Shown piece after piece: positions 1-10,926 of a stretch of DNA of 64,000 bases. Source of the stretch: UBA2283 sp041658955 (GTDB lineage: Bacteria; Patescibacteriota; Microgenomatia; UBA12405); contig JBAZZE010000003.1 of assembly GCA_041658955.1 (NCBI GenBank), positions 4,556 through 68,555 on the forward strand. Reading direction: 5' to 3'. Position numbers and translations under genes: made by a program. Within the stretch, counting starts at the first letter, position 1. Each line of letters opens with the position of its first letter. Under the pieces are notes generated by a model. It worked only from the letters and a program-made list of their open reading frames with translations, was not told the DNA's origin and ran no database searches.

Positions 1-1149
1 ACCAGTGGTGTAATCTTGCTTAATTTGATTAGCAGTACGGGCATATGAGAACACTTTTGTCTCATCAATTTTGGCGTCAGTATTCCAGCCATACATGGTT
101 CCAAAAATTAAGGAACTGCTATTGTTGACACTCCCGGTCACAGAAGAGATGTCGTATTCATTACTTTGTTTGACACCGTTGACATAAAATTTGACTCGAT
201 TGTTGGTTTTATCAAAAACCACAGATAACATAGCCCATTTGTTTTTTAGATCGGTGGGTTTGTAACCATTATCAAATGTTATTGAGGCATTGGTAACTAA
301 ATTAGTACCATCGCTATAACAAATGTTGATACCGTTGGCATTGTATCCATGACCAATATCCCATCCTGGGTGACCGGCTGAGTAACAAGTGCCAGATTTG
401 TAAGCCATGAACCAAGTCTTAGGATAAGTGAAGTCGCGATAGTTGCCCCACATCTGGACCGTAAAATTGCCGGTATCAAAGTCCAATAGGCTATTATCAT
501 AGACTGTAACATTGGGGATAGAGGTACCTGGCATACTGACGCATTTTCCAGAGAGACAGTCACTATCTGAAGTCCAAGTGGTATTGGATGATAAGTAGCC
601 GATTAAACTACGGTCACTACCGGAGTTGTTGATACTAGTACCGACACCTTCATCAAATTTGTACCAAAGAACAGGACCGCCACCAATTTCCTCGGTGACG
701 GGGGAACCAATCGAATAACTTGAGGCTACATTGCTAAAGTCGCTGTTACTAAATTCGTTGTCCGCTGAGGAGTTACCATAGTAAGCATAGATGGTTTGGG
801 CGCCAGCAGGGAAAGAATCAAAATTGATATGAAATGATACATTGGTTGTGCCTGTGCCTGAGACTATGTAGTAGTCGAGAAGTTGACCGGACGCAGTGGT
901 AAAACGAAAGTCGCCATTGTCCGGTTGAGATTTGGCGGTAGTGCCGATGTTGATGGAGGTGCTAATGTAGACGTTGGTCTCATCAACTGAGTGGGTGGAG
1001 ATATTTATCTGTTGACGATACATCCAGGCGTCATTGAACCACTCTGCAAGAATGGTAGTTGGTTTTTGTTGAATTCGAAGGAGAGCGACAATGCCGATGA
1101 GAAGAATAACGACGATAGTAAAGAGTGTTTTGTAAGAGAGGCGGGTCAC
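1..1149 (-). CDS. DUF2341 + LamG giant surface protein (C-terminus cut by window edge)
   Basis: Partial gene of 383 visible codons, open to the left edge. It starts at GTG (1149), 19 nt after the stop of the upstream gene. The N-terminus LSYKTLFTIVVILLIGIV is a membrane anchor nearly identical to those of the next two genes upstream. A DUF2341 domain follows (WFNDAWMYRQQINIST, roughly residues 35-150), and then a LamG/concanavalin-A-like domain that opens with VLWYKFDEGVG near residue 165. Inference: a membrane-anchored, outward-facing adhesin or carbohydrate-binding protein. The first ~165 residues are almost the same as in the 1169-5656 protein, but the DNA differs at many silent positions. 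No Shine-Dalgarno is visible. Translation may be coupled to the upstream gene. Confidence 0.85.
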   Translation of the reverse strand, partial: MTRLSYKTLFTIVVILLIGIVALLRIQQKPTTILAEWFNDAWMYRQQINISTHSVDETNVYISTSINIGTTAKSQPDNGDFRFTTASGQLLDYYIVSGTGTTNVSFHINFDSFPAGAQTIYAYYGNSSADNEFSNSDFSNVASSYSIGSPVTEEIGGGPVLWYKFDEGVGTSINNSGSDRSLIGYLSSNTTWTSDSDCLSGKCVSMPGTSIPNVTVYDNSLLDFDTGNFTVQMWGNYRDFTYPKTWFMAYKSGTCYSAGHPGWDIGHGYNANGINICYSDGTNLVTNASITFDNGYKPTDLKNKWAMLSVVFDKTNNRVKFYVNGVKQSNEYDISSVTGSVNNSSSLIFGTMYGWNTDAKIDETKVFSYARTANQIKQDYTTG

Positions 1150-1168
1150 TAGGATAATCTTACCAATT

Positions 1169-4100
1169 TTACCTAAAATTTACTCCACTACCGTTGTAGA
1201 CAGATTTTATTTGAGTTTCAGTTAGAGCGTAGTTGTAGACGCGAACATCATCGACTTGACCGTCAAGATAGCGGGGTGAGGCATTGTCTACCCGACCAAT
1301 ATAGAAATTGGCGTTATCAGTGTCGACTACTGAAACGATAGAAGAGGTTTGTTCGGTATTGAGTACTCCATTTTTGTAAAGTCGAATATAGCTACCACCT
1401 TTGAAGACACCGCAGTAATGATCCCATTGGCCAGTAGTTACTAGACCAGTACTCCCTTCAACACGACCACTAGCGTCTGCTCCGGGGTCGACTGCGAAAC
1501 TAACAGTATCACTACGCCCACTAAGGGCGGCACTATCATCGACCCAAAGAAGCCAACCGCCAAGGCTACCAAGATAGCGAGAGACGATAGCACCATCGGT
1601 AGTAACTGAGGATGGGCGATATTTTAACCAGCTACAGACAGAGGCTTCAGTGGCTCCTTCGATGGTGGGAACTGTCATGCCAATGTTTATAGAGTCATCG
1701 GAGCCATCCAGACTGATAGAGGAATTCATCTTACCACTGGCACCATTGGTCCACGCCGCTGAAGTGCCAACAGAACAAGTGCCAGGAGTGGTTTGAGATC
1801 CTGAAGCACCAACGGTAAGAGTACCGTGATTGGCCAGACCACTCCAGTCAGCGATCTGGGTGCCCTGACATTCGTCCATTTTCCACCAACCAGTTGGACC
1901 ACCATGGTTGTAGTCGTAAGCTATTTGGGCTGGGGTACGGGCATAGTCATAGATTCGAACTTCATCAATAGCACCATTAAAATCATCAACTAAGTAGCTG
2001 TTTCTGGCATTACCAATAGAGATGTCGTCGTTGTTGGCTATTGAACCAGTGGTTATATCATTACCGGTATTAACTAAAACTCCATCGACATAGAGATAAG
2101 CCTTGTCAGCAGAAAAATCTCTAACCCCGACGAGGTGATGCCACTGACCATTGTTTAATGGGGTTGGTCCGGTAACGTCAAAACCGGTAACACCATCTCT
2201 TAAAGTTATACCAGGTGTCCGTGTAGTCGCAGATAGGTAAAGTCTAAAAGGTGATGCACCACTATTTGTTCCATGTTTGGCCAACAAACTGTCAGTACTA
2301 GCACTAGTATCAGTAGTCTTGAACCAAGTTTCGACTGTATATGAGTTATTATTTCCAATGTCGGTAGTAGTTGTAGTTTCAGCAAATCTGATGACACCGT
2401 CATTATTGTTAAAGTTAATACCAGAACCAAATTTTCCGAGAATCCAGGTATTAGTTCCTGTCCAGGTTGTACTATCGTTGTTATTGCCACTAGTATCTTT
2501 AGCGCTGGTACCAGCCTTTTCATCCAATTTCCAATTGGCTACTGGTGGACTACAGGGTGATGTGTCACCGGGGACACAGTAATCTAGACTAGTAGTGGTG
2601 GCACCGATAGTTTGATTTGATGAGCCAAAGGTGAAAGAGGAGTTTTGATTGAGGTCTGTTTTGATCTCGTCTTGACTTAGTTGATAGTTAAATAATTTGA
2701 AATCGTCAATCACACCTGAAAAATAGTTGGTGCTATTTTTACCAATGTTGATGGCACTACCAGTCACAGTGGTGCCGATACTGACAACTACATGCTGCCA
2801 GGTATTATCGGTTAAAGTGCTGGTACTAATACCGTTTATGCTAATAGTGGGCGAGGTAAAACCAGAAGCAAAAAGAGTGTTCCCAGTGGCGCCAATAGCT
2901 ACAGTCGGACTAAGGGAAAAGAAGTGGTTGTTGGTTATTCCACTGGGTTTTATCCAAAAGGATACGGACTGAATATTATTTACGGTGGTACCAACACTAA
3001 GATAATCGTTGGCAGAAAAACTGAGTCCTTTATTGTTTTTTCCATCGACCCACGAAGGGGATGAATTACCAGTGGCCAAAGTCCCGTTTACAGTGCCACC
3101 TATACCCCAATTACTGGTGGTTGAGCCGTTACTTTCATCAAACTTGTAATAGATAGCCGGTTTACCGTTGCGTGGTGAGGTATTGGAATCACCCTGCATG
3201 TCTTGAAGAACTTGTTCTTGGGTGCGGGCGTAATTGTAAAGTTTGACATCGTCGATTTTGCCGTCAAAGTCAAAGGAGGCACTGTTGTTGACGGTGCCAA
3301 TATAAGTACTGTCAGGTGATGAGATACCAACGGAATAATATGCCGAAATATCTTGTGACTCAATTAGCTTTCCGTCCTGATAAATTTTGGCTGTACCATT
3401 TCGCGAAGCGATAGAACAAATGTAATACCAGTTACCAACTGTTAGGGGGTTGCTTTGAATTTTAACTGTGGTTGCTCCAAGATCCAACATAAATTCCATC
3501 TGACTCAAGGCATCCCATCGGAGTTCGTAGCCTAAATTTGGAGAGGTATTGTCACGGTGTTCAAAAGCACCGGCAAACTCTGGACCGGTGGTTTCTGGGT
3601 TTAGCCATAGACAGACGGAAAAATCGTTTTTAACCATATCGTGCTCATCACTATCAGGAATGTTGACCCATTGATTACTGCTACTTTCAAAATCGAGGGC
3701 AGATCCAACCTTGCCAGTTATCCAAGTTGGTGAACCGTTAAAAGAAGAGCTGTTGTGACTTTTACCACTACTATCATAGGCGGTGGTTCCACTTTTTTCA
3801 TCAAACTTCCAATAGCCAACTGGACCTGGAGCGTAGTTATAGAGATTTTTGACATCAGTAGAGGAAAGCGCGCGGTTATAGAGTTTGACCTCATCAATAG
3901 TTCCTTTGAAGTAATGTCCGGGGTCGGTGGCGTGATGGGTACCAATTCCCCAAGTGCTTGCCTCAGCAGTCCAGTTGCCAGTAGTAACATTGCAAGTATT
4001 ACTTAAAACACCATTAATATAGACTTTTTGAGTTTTGCCATCGGTTGTTCCAATGAGGTGATACCAGGTGTTGGCGGCAAGAGAAGTGCTGTAGGAGGTA

Positions 4101-5656
4101 CTACAAACACTGCCTCCGGCAGACCTGAAAAAAGCGACAACTGTACCAGCATCGTTTTGGATATCGAATCCTTCTTCTTGATAATTTCTCATTATAATCG
4201 AGTACCACTCAGTACTTACTGCAGGAATCGAGGACATATTTATCCAAGCAGATATTGTTCCCTTATCTGCTCCTAGTGGAATTACTTGACCAGTAATGTA
4301 GTCGTTTCCACCGAAACTAGTTCCTATACCGAATTTTCCGCCTATCCAAGATGGGGCGGAGGTTCCACTACCAAAGGTTAGTGTCCGTGAATTCCCAGAA
4401 CTATCTGCACTTGTTGAACCGACACCTTCTTCAAACTTCCAATAGCCAACTAGTCCATCAGATAAGCCTTTGGCACTATTACCACCAATATTGACTGAAG
4501 AGTTTGCTGAGGATTGGCCGGTATTAGAAGAGGTGAAGTCTTGTCTTATTTGAGTAACTGATCTGGCGTAGGAATATAGCTTTATTTCATCAATAATAGC
4601 GACAATGAAATCTTGGCTATCGGATTCAGAGCCAACCCTAAGACTTTGAGTGTTGACACCAATATCGTTGATATTTCCTAACGTCCCAGTTTGGGAAGCA
4701 TTTGATTTGGCACCGTTAATATAAATATCAGTGTTGGAAGTGGAGTTATTGTCAAAAATAATTACGAAGTGTGTCCAAGTATTTGCGGTGATGGCTGATG
4801 TTTTTGTAAGTTGAAATTGATCGGTACCATCAGAAAAATAAACATCCAGTGTTCCGGTGGATGCTAGTCTAATATCGTAACCACTAGTGCCGGCAGTGGT
4901 GGAAGTTTTTTTGGCTAGAATAGTACCGGTGCTTGTCAGGGGACTCCTAATCCAGAGAGAAATAGTGAAGTTGGTGCCATCGGAAAATTCTTGAATAGAG
5001 TTGTCGCCTAAATTTATATTGTCGTTACCATCAAAAGATAAACAATTACCAGAAATACATTGATCAGAAGTTAGCCAACTGGGTGAGGAGTTGCCTGTAT
5101 TTAAGGATCCATTATTGTTTCCAGTTGAAGAATCAAAGGCAGTAGTGCCAGTACCCTCATCAAACTTATACCAAGCCACCGGACCACCACCAATTTCTTC
5201 AGTAACAGGGGAGCCAATAGAATAACTTGAAGCAACTGTAGAAAAGTCACTATTACTAAATCCGTTGTCGGCAGAGGGGTTACCATAGTAAGCATAGACA
5301 GTCTGGGCACCAGCGGGGAAACTATCAAAATTGATATGGAATGATATATTGGTTGTGCCTGCACCGGAGACTATGTAGTAGTCGAGCAGTTGGCCAGAGG
5401 AGGTAGTAAAACGAAAGTCGCCGTTGTCAGACTGAGACTTAGCTGTGGTACCGATATTGACTGAAGTACTAATGTAAACATTGGTCTCACCAACAGAATG
5501 TGTAGAAATATTTATAGCTTGACGATACATCCAGGCGTCATTGAACCATTCAGCTAAAACAGAGGTTGGTTTTTGTTGAATTCTTATCAGGGCGACAATG
5601 CCAATCAGAAGAATAACAACAATAGTGATTAAAGTTTTGTAAGAAAATTTTTCCAC
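1169..5656 (-). CDS. DUF2341 + six LamG domain giant surface protein
   Basis: About 1495 residues. A single N-terminal membrane anchor (KTLITIVVILLIGIVALIRI) and a DUF2341 domain (FNDAWMYRQAINIS) are followed by six LamG-type modules. Each module opens with a motif such as VAWYKFDEGTG, VGYWKFEEGVG, VGYWKFDEKSG, IYYKFDESNG, VANWKLDEKAG or GWWKMDECQG, and ends with an IDEVKLYNYA-like strand followed by a residue pattern of the type SQI. Such domains bind carbohydrate or protein ligands on cell surfaces; the ligand here is unknown. I chose GTG at 5656, one base after the upstream stop, because both paralogues start at the equivalent GTG (MEKFSYK or GTG-TRLSYK). An in-frame ATG at 5680 would add eight residues and overlap the upstream gene. 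No enzyme motif is visible. Confidence 0.88.
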   Translation of the reverse strand: MEKFSYKTLITIVVILLIGIVALIRIQQKPTSVLAEWFNDAWMYRQAINISTHSVGETNVYISTSVNIGTTAKSQSDNGDFRFTTSSGQLLDYYIVSGAGTTNISFHINFDSFPAGAQTVYAYYGNPSADNGFSNSDFSTVASSYSIGSPVTEEIGGGPVAWYKFDEGTGTTAFDSSTGNNNGSLNTGNSSPSWLTSDQCISGNCLSFDGNDNINLGDNSIQEFSDGTNFTISLWIRSPLTSTGTILAKKTSTTAGTSGYDIRLASTGTLDVYFSDGTDQFQLTKTSAITANTWTHFVIIFDNNSTSNTDIYINGAKSNASQTGTLGNINDIGVNTQSLRVGSESDSQDFIVAIIDEIKLYSYARSVTQIRQDFTSSNTGQSSANSSVNIGGNSAKGLSDGLVGYWKFEEGVGSTSADSSGNSRTLTFGSGTSAPSWIGGKFGIGTSFGGNDYITGQVIPLGADKGTISAWINMSSIPAVSTEWYSIIMRNYQEEGFDIQNDAGTVVAFFRSAGGSVCSTSYSTSLAANTWYHLIGTTDGKTQKVYINGVLSNTCNVTTGNWTAEASTWGIGTHHATDPGHYFKGTIDEVKLYNRALSSTDVKNLYNYAPGPVGYWKFDEKSGTTAYDSSGKSHNSSSFNGSPTWITGKVGSALDFESSSNQWVNIPDSDEHDMVKNDFSVCLWLNPETTGPEFAGAFEHRDNTSPNLGYELRWDALSQMEFMLDLGATTVKIQSNPLTVGNWYYICSIASRNGTAKIYQDGKLIESQDISAYYSVGISSPDSTYIGTVNNSASFDFDGKIDDVKLYNYARTQEQVLQDMQGDSNTSPRNGKPAIYYKFDESNGSTTSNWGIGGTVNGTLATGNSSPSWVDGKNNKGLSFSANDYLSVGTTVNNIQSVSFWIKPSGITNNHFFSLSPTVAIGATGNTLFASGFTSPTISINGISTSTLTDNTWQHVVVSIGTTVTGSAINIGKNSTNYFSGVIDDFKLFNYQLSQDEIKTDLNQNSSFTFGSSNQTIGATTTSLDYCVPGDTSPCSPPVANWKLDEKAGTSAKDTSGNNNDSTTWTGTNTWILGKFGSGINFNNNDGVIRFAETTTTTDIGNNNSYTVETWFKTTDTSASTDSLLAKHGTNSGASPFRLYLSATTRTPGITLRDGVTGFDVTGPTPLNNGQWHHLVGVRDFSADKAYLYVDGVLVNTGNDITTGSIANNDDISIGNARNSYLVDDFNGAIDEVRIYDYARTPAQIAYDYNHGGPTGWWKMDECQGTQIADWSGLANHGTLTVGASGSQTTPGTCSVGTSAAWTNGASGKMNSSISLDGSDDSINIGMTVPTIEGATEASVCSWLKYRPSSVTTDGAIVSRYLGSLGGWLLWVDDSAALSGRSDTVSFAVDPGADASGRVEGSTGLVTTGQWDHYCGVFKGGSYIRLYKNGVLNTEQTSSIVSVVDTDNANFYIGRVDNASPRYLDGQVDDVRVYNYALTETQIKSVYNGSGVNFR

Positions 5657-5657
5657 T

Positions 5658-8600
5658 TTATCTAAAGGTTGCTGAACCATTATTTATGATGCTTTTAATT
5701 TGGGTTTCGGTAAGGAGGTAGCCGTAATAGCGGAAGTCATCAATCTTCCCAGTGGCTTCTTCTGTACCATCACCATTGGAACCAAAGGCAAGATTATTAT
5801 TAGTATTGGGAACTGTAAGGTTAGCAGTGCCACCCCAGGAACCAGTTAATAACTTACCATTGTGATAGAGGCGAATGGAGGAGTCGTCGCCACTAGTGTA
5901 AGCCACTGCGTAGTGGTTCCAGGTGCCAACATTGACGACATTTTGATTACCACTATAGCAGTGGACACTGGTATTGACTACACAAAATTCTAAGGAACCA
6001 TCGGAATAAATTTGAGTATACCAACCGTTACCACCGATATTTTTACCAGCATAAGTGTCGTAGGTGCCGGCACCGGGAAGACTGGTTGGATTAAACCAGT
6101 AAGCAATAGAAAAACTGTCGCTTGAACCGATATCGAGTGAGCCTTTGGATTCAGATTCGGTTACGGCAGCTAGGTCATCGTTGCCGTCAAAATTAAGAGA
6201 ACCATTGATTTTGCCACTAGCACCGTTGGTCCAAGCAGCTGCAGTTCCACTGTTACAAGTACCAAGAGAAGTTTGAGTACCGGCAGCACCGATGGAAATG
6301 ACTCCGGTATAACCTGTGCCCATAGAGTTGTGAATTATGGATCCTTGGCATTCGTCAAACTTGTACCAGACTAGTGGACCGCCTTGATTGTAGTCAAGGC
6401 CAACTTGGGCAGGAGTACGGACATAATTGTAAATCCGGAGATCGTCAATATCGCCTTTCCAAGGATAGGTGACTCCGGTAGTATGAGCACCAATAGTGGC
6501 TCGAGTCGAGCTGAGGGCACCGGTATAGGCACCGAGGGCGGTATCAGTATCGGTGAGGAGGCCGTTACAATAATGAACCACCTTGCCGGCGGTTTGATCC
6601 CAAGACATAGCTATAAAAATATAACCAGTATCAGTCAGAGCGCAATCAAGACTGGTTTCGTTAGTGGCAGCGGCAGTATAGAGAGTATTTAAACTTCCGT
6701 CAGAGGCTTTACGAATGGTGATCATATTATTTACATCGGCCCCGATGGTAAGAACTTGATGTTGAACTCCATCTCCCCAGACACCGTCGCCAACCCTAAA
6801 CCAGGCAGTGACAGTACCTTGGTTGCCACTAAAAAGGCTAGCAAGATTGGCTGAATAGATATTTATATAATCGTTTGAGCCATCAAAATTTAGGGCCGAA
6901 CCGTTTTTACCGGGAACCCAATCGTCACTGGTCATGCTTCCATTGGCAACACCGTTATTACCATTTCCAGAAGTGTCGGGGAGAGTAGAGGGAGTCCCAA
7001 CATTGGTATCAAAATTCCATTCACCGATGGGAGCATTACAAAGAGCAGTATCGCCGGGAATACAGTATTTTAGACTGGTGGTAGTAGCACCAATGGTTTG
7101 AACAGTTTGGCCTGATTGAATGACTGAATTGCGATTATAGAGTTGTTTGATTTCATCAGAATTTAGGGCGTAATTGTAGACATTAACTTCATCAATTTTT
7201 CCGATTGTATAGTTGCCACCAGCGGGCTGAGTACCAATACGAAGATTTTTGGCGTTAGCAGTCATCGTGGTATGGGTGGCTATTGTATTAGTACGGTCAA
7301 CGCCATCAACATAGACTCGGCAGGATGTTCCGGTTTTGGCGGCTACGAGGTGATGCCAAGTACTATCGGCAAGTACATATCCAGTGGCTGTATAGGTGTC
7401 ATTAAAACCAGTAGTATTTGCAGTACGACAATAAACTTCGCCAGCATTTCCAATTAGAAGGGCATAACCACCATCACTACTAGCGTCAGTTTTGGAAATA
7501 ATATATTCATTGGTACCGCCACTACGAGAGACCCAAGCACTTAGGGTAAAGTCATCGGTAAAATCGAGATAATTATTGTCCGATATTTGGACATAATCAC
7601 CACCATCAAAAGAGAGAGCTTGGTCGGAGCGACCGACAGTCCAGGCTGGGGAGGCGGTGCCAGCGCCGAAAGTACCAGTAAAATTATTTCCAGATGAATC
7701 GTTGGCTAGAGTGCCGGAATTTTCTTCAAACTTGAGATTGATTATGGGGGTTAATGGTTTGCCATTACCCATGTCTTCCCTGATTTGGGATTTAGTACGG
7801 ACATAATTATAAATTTTGACATCATCTAACTGAGCATTGACTGTATTTACAGCAGCTCGTGATCCGATACGTAAGTTTTGACCACTGCTGGTGATAATAA
7901 CCATACCAGTAGCACCAGTATCAAGGTGACCGTTGACATACAGACTGGCAGCTCCATCACTGGTAATAGTGGCGCTAAGAAAAGACCAAGTGTCGAGGCT
8001 AAGAGTATTGGGTGAAGTAAGCTGAAGATAGGTTGAGCCATTGCCGATGCGAAGGCGAGGCGTGCGACTGCTTTGCCAACCTAGTGAATAACCAGCGTTG
8101 TTGTTAGTCCGGTCAATGACATAGACATCTCCTGGTGGGGTATCAAGAGGTCTAACCCAAGCAGAAAGGGTTACATTGCCGGTTAAGTTGAAATCAGTAC
8201 TAGTCGACTCCAAATAATCATTGGAGCCATCGAAAGTTCCACCTTTACCGATTTTTCCAACTGAGCCGCCAGTGGGACCGGTACTGGCAGGACAGGAGCG
8301 GAGGTGGTGATCATATCCAGAACTGTCCATCGCGGTATTGGTGGAACAATTATTATTCCAGGAAGCTTCTTCCATTTTCCAATGACCGATAGGGCCAGGG
8401 GCATAGTTATAAAGAATTTGCATTTCTGAGGGTGATAGGGATCGATTATATAACCTAATATCATCGAGTAATCCCGAGAATTCACTACCACTATTACCTC
8501 GTCTGCCGATTAGTAGAGAGGTTGTAAGAGCCGTGGGGGCTTGAGTAACATTTGAGTTAAAGTAGCCAGTTTTTACTCCATTAACATAAAAAGTGGCTTT

Positions 8601-10913
8601 GTTTGTGGCTGAGTTATCAAAAACTACTGCAACGTGATACCAAGTATTGGCAAAGACACTGTTACTTGAAGAACAAACAGAGGCGGCTTGATTATTTGTT
8701 TCGTAACATACTCGACCACCGGCTTGAAGGTAAAAATTGTAAGCGTTGGTTGTGTCACCTGAACCATCTTTGCTTATGATATATTCCTCACCTGCAGATA
8801 GATCATTACTATTGACCCAGGCACTGATAGTGAAATTTGTAGTTACATCAAGGCTATTTGAGTCTACAGCAGTAGCGTAATCCGTTGTCCCATTGAGTGA
8901 AAGTCCAACTCCAAATTTGGAAAGAGTTGACCATTCTGGAGCAGATGAACCGGCGGCAAAGGTAACTGTGTTGGTACCACCCGATGAGTCGATGACGGTT
9001 GTCCCGGTATTTTCATCCATTTTCCACCAACCAACGAGACCATTGGAAAGGGTGTCATTGAGGTCACGACCGACTTTGACACCACTATCGGCGTTATAAC
9101 TGTTTTTTATTTGGGAGTCTGTTCGAGCATAATCGTAAAGTTTAACCTCGTCAATAACTCCCTTAAATGCGGCAGTATTTCCGTCTGAACCTATTTGGAG
9201 ATCTGAATTACTAGCGTATAAAGTATCACCACCTGTAGGTAAATTTGAACCACCTGTTAGATTTGAACCATTGACATAAATCTTAAGACTGGCCCCGTTC
9301 CTAACACCAACAACGTGATACCAGGTGTTTTTGGCCATAGTAAAAGTTGTGGGTCGAGTGAAAGCGTTGTAACCGGACCCTGAAGCGTTCACCCAGGCAA
9401 ATGTAAACCTATTTTCGCTGGAGGTATAATCAGCTTGGAGTTCATACGATTCCCAAGGACTACCACCGTGTTTTTTCATAATAATAACTTCGCGGCCACC
9501 GGGGACTTCAGACGGCAAAGCGTGAAGATAGACCCAAGCCTCGACTGACATGTTGGCCGAGGGCCGGAGAATACTATTGTCACCAGATTTAGTAAAACGA
9601 TTTCCAAGACCATCAAATTGAAGAGCATTGTCATATTTCCCTATAGTCCAAGATGGCAAGGTGGTGGAAGTACCGCCGGTTTCAATAACGCCATCAAATC
9701 GATTAGGGCTAGAGTCATAGGCAGAAGTACCAATATTTTCATTGAATTTCCAATAAGCGACTGGCTCAGTATTATTGTTTTCAGTGGGTATAGTGGCACT
9801 AAAAAATGTAGATGGTGAATTTTGGTTGTTGTGTTCGGTACTGACCCAAGTGGTTGACCGGACGGATTTTGAAACACGAACTTCATCGATAAGACCATTG
9901 GCGTCTGTTGGCCAAGAAGTAGTGCCACCAAGCATAAAACTGGCTGACGATGAACCGGGATCGACGGTTCGACTAACTTCGGTGCCACCAACTGCACCAT
10001 TGATATACATATAGTCAGTGTCAGATGTAGAGTTGTGAACACCGGTGATGTTGTACCAGGTTCCAGTAGTGACAGAGCCAGCACCACCGAAGGTGCCGTA
10101 TTCACTACCGTTAATATAGCTGATGCCCATACTGGTAGTGTTGTCATAAAAATACCAACCGGTACCATTTTCTTTACCTAACCAATCATGCCAGCCTAAG
10201 GAGGTAGCTTTGACCCAAAAACTGGCACTAAGATCAGTAACGGTTTGACCGTTTTTGCTGGGAAAGTTGCTACTTAAATTAGTATCAGTGCGAAAAAGAT
10301 CTCCTGCTTGAGTAAAACTGGCAGCTGTACCAATTTTACCGGTAGCATTGCTCACTGTTCCGGAAATTGCCAAATGGTTGTTATTGCTAGTGGAATCATA
10401 GCGGGTAGTGCCAACCTCATTTAGATGCCAAACACCAACATAATTGCTGTCCCAAACATTATTTTTACCGAATTCGAAAGCAGCGTCATAGTCAGTGGCA
10501 CCGGAATTTCCATAATAAATATAAATAGAGGTGTCGACGGTCGAGGAGAGGGTCCCAGAGTATTTGAAATATAATTCACCAGCATCAGTGGCAGAATCAT
10601 AATAAACTACTTCACGAGGTAGCTCGGTAGTGCCATCACTTTTAGTGACTCGAATATCACGAGCATCAGTTTGATTGACATGGGCATGAAAATCTGCCGG
10701 AAGACTGGCGAGACTTACTAGGATAGGAAAATCAGTTTGGTCGGCAGAAACCTTGGTGTGGTCTATGGTTAGCATTAACCGATTGGTCCAACCAGTGTGA
10801 TACCAAGCGGCTTCAACTGTGGTTGGTTTAGTTTGGATGCGAATTAAAACGACAATTCCAATCAGCAAAATTACGACAATGGTAAACAGGGTTTTATACG
10901 AGAACTTTTCCAC
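5658..10913 (-). CDS. DUF2341 + seven LamG domain giant surface protein
   Basis: 1751 residues, starting at GTG (10913). The N-terminal anchor (residues 8-26) matches the two downstream paralogues. A DUF2341 domain spans about 35-145 (WYHTGWTNRLMLTIDH). Seven LamG-like modules follow, starting near residues 155, 385, 625, 855, 1085, 1315 and 1535, each recognisable by a W-H/K-L/F/M-x-E opening (for example VGVWHLNEVG, VAYWKFNENIG, VGWWKMDENTG, IGHWKMEEAS). Several contain Cys pairs that could form disulfides outside the cell. It is probably an extracellular adhesin or host-contact fibre, held by the N-terminal helix with the body outside. The gene follows a small envelope gene after 13 nt and precedes its paralogue by one base, consistent with one operon. 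Confidence 0.9.
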   Translation of the reverse strand: MEKFSYKTLFTIVVILLIGIVVLIRIQTKPTTVEAAWYHTGWTNRLMLTIDHTKVSADQTDFPILVSLASLPADFHAHVNQTDARDIRVTKSDGTTELPREVVYYDSATDAGELYFKYSGTLSSTVDTSIYIYYGNSGATDYDAAFEFGKNNVWDSNYVGVWHLNEVGTTRYDSTSNNNHLAISGTVSNATGKIGTAASFTQAGDLFRTDTNLSSNFPSKNGQTVTDLSASFWVKATSLGWHDWLGKENGTGWYFYDNTTSMGISYINGSEYGTFGGAGSVTTGTWYNITGVHNSTSDTDYMYINGAVGGTEVSRTVDPGSSSASFMLGGTTSWPTDANGLIDEVRVSKSVRSTTWVSTEHNNQNSPSTFFSATIPTENNNTEPVAYWKFNENIGTSAYDSSPNRFDGVIETGGTSTTLPSWTIGKYDNALQFDGLGNRFTKSGDNSILRPSANMSVEAWVYLHALPSEVPGGREVIIMKKHGGSPWESYELQADYTSSENRFTFAWVNASGSGYNAFTRPTTFTMAKNTWYHVVGVRNGASLKIYVNGSNLTGGSNLPTGGDTLYASNSDLQIGSDGNTAAFKGVIDEVKLYDYARTDSQIKNSYNADSGVKVGRDLNDTLSNGLVGWWKMDENTGTTVIDSSGGTNTVTFAAGSSAPEWSTLSKFGVGLSLNGTTDYATAVDSNSLDVTTNFTISAWVNSNDLSAGEEYIISKDGSGDTTNAYNFYLQAGGRVCYETNNQAASVCSSSNSVFANTWYHVAVVFDNSATNKATFYVNGVKTGYFNSNVTQAPTALTTSLLIGRRGNSGSEFSGLLDDIRLYNRSLSPSEMQILYNYAPGPIGHWKMEEASWNNNCSTNTAMDSSGYDHHLRSCPASTGPTGGSVGKIGKGGTFDGSNDYLESTSTDFNLTGNVTLSAWVRPLDTPPGDVYVIDRTNNNAGYSLGWQSSRTPRLRIGNGSTYLQLTSPNTLSLDTWSFLSATITSDGAASLYVNGHLDTGATGMVIITSSGQNLRIGSRAAVNTVNAQLDDVKIYNYVRTKSQIREDMGNGKPLTPIINLKFEENSGTLANDSSGNNFTGTFGAGTASPAWTVGRSDQALSFDGGDYVQISDNNYLDFTDDFTLSAWVSRSGGTNEYIISKTDASSDGGYALLIGNAGEVYCRTANTTGFNDTYTATGYVLADSTWHHLVAAKTGTSCRVYVDGVDRTNTIATHTTMTANAKNLRIGTQPAGGNYTIGKIDEVNVYNYALNSDEIKQLYNRNSVIQSGQTVQTIGATTTSLKYCIPGDTALCNAPIGEWNFDTNVGTPSTLPDTSGNGNNGVANGSMTSDDWVPGKNGSALNFDGSNDYINIYSANLASLFSGNQGTVTAWFRVGDGVWGDGVQHQVLTIGADVNNMITIRKASDGSLNTLYTAAATNETSLDCALTDTGYIFIAMSWDQTAGKVVHYCNGLLTDTDTALGAYTGALSSTRATIGAHTTGVTYPWKGDIDDLRIYNYVRTPAQVGLDYNQGGPLVWYKFDECQGSIIHNSMGTGYTGVISIGAAGTQTSLGTCNSGTAAAWTNGASGKINGSLNFDGNDDLAAVTESESKGSLDIGSSDSFSIAYWFNPTSLPGAGTYDTYAGKNIGGNGWYTQIYSDGSLEFCVVNTSVHCYSGNQNVVNVGTWNHYAVAYTSGDDSSIRLYHNGKLLTGSWGGTANLTVPNTNNNLAFGSNGDGTEEATGKIDDFRYYGYLLTETQIKSIINNGSATFR

Positions 10914-10926
10914 AACTAATTATAGT

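Noticed and set aside
9641..10168. A 175-codon open frame inside the giant LamG gene
   Set aside because: It lies in another frame of the 5658-10913 gene, lacks domains, and is rich in Leu/Pro/Val as expected from out-of-frame reading of Thr/Ser-rich repeats.
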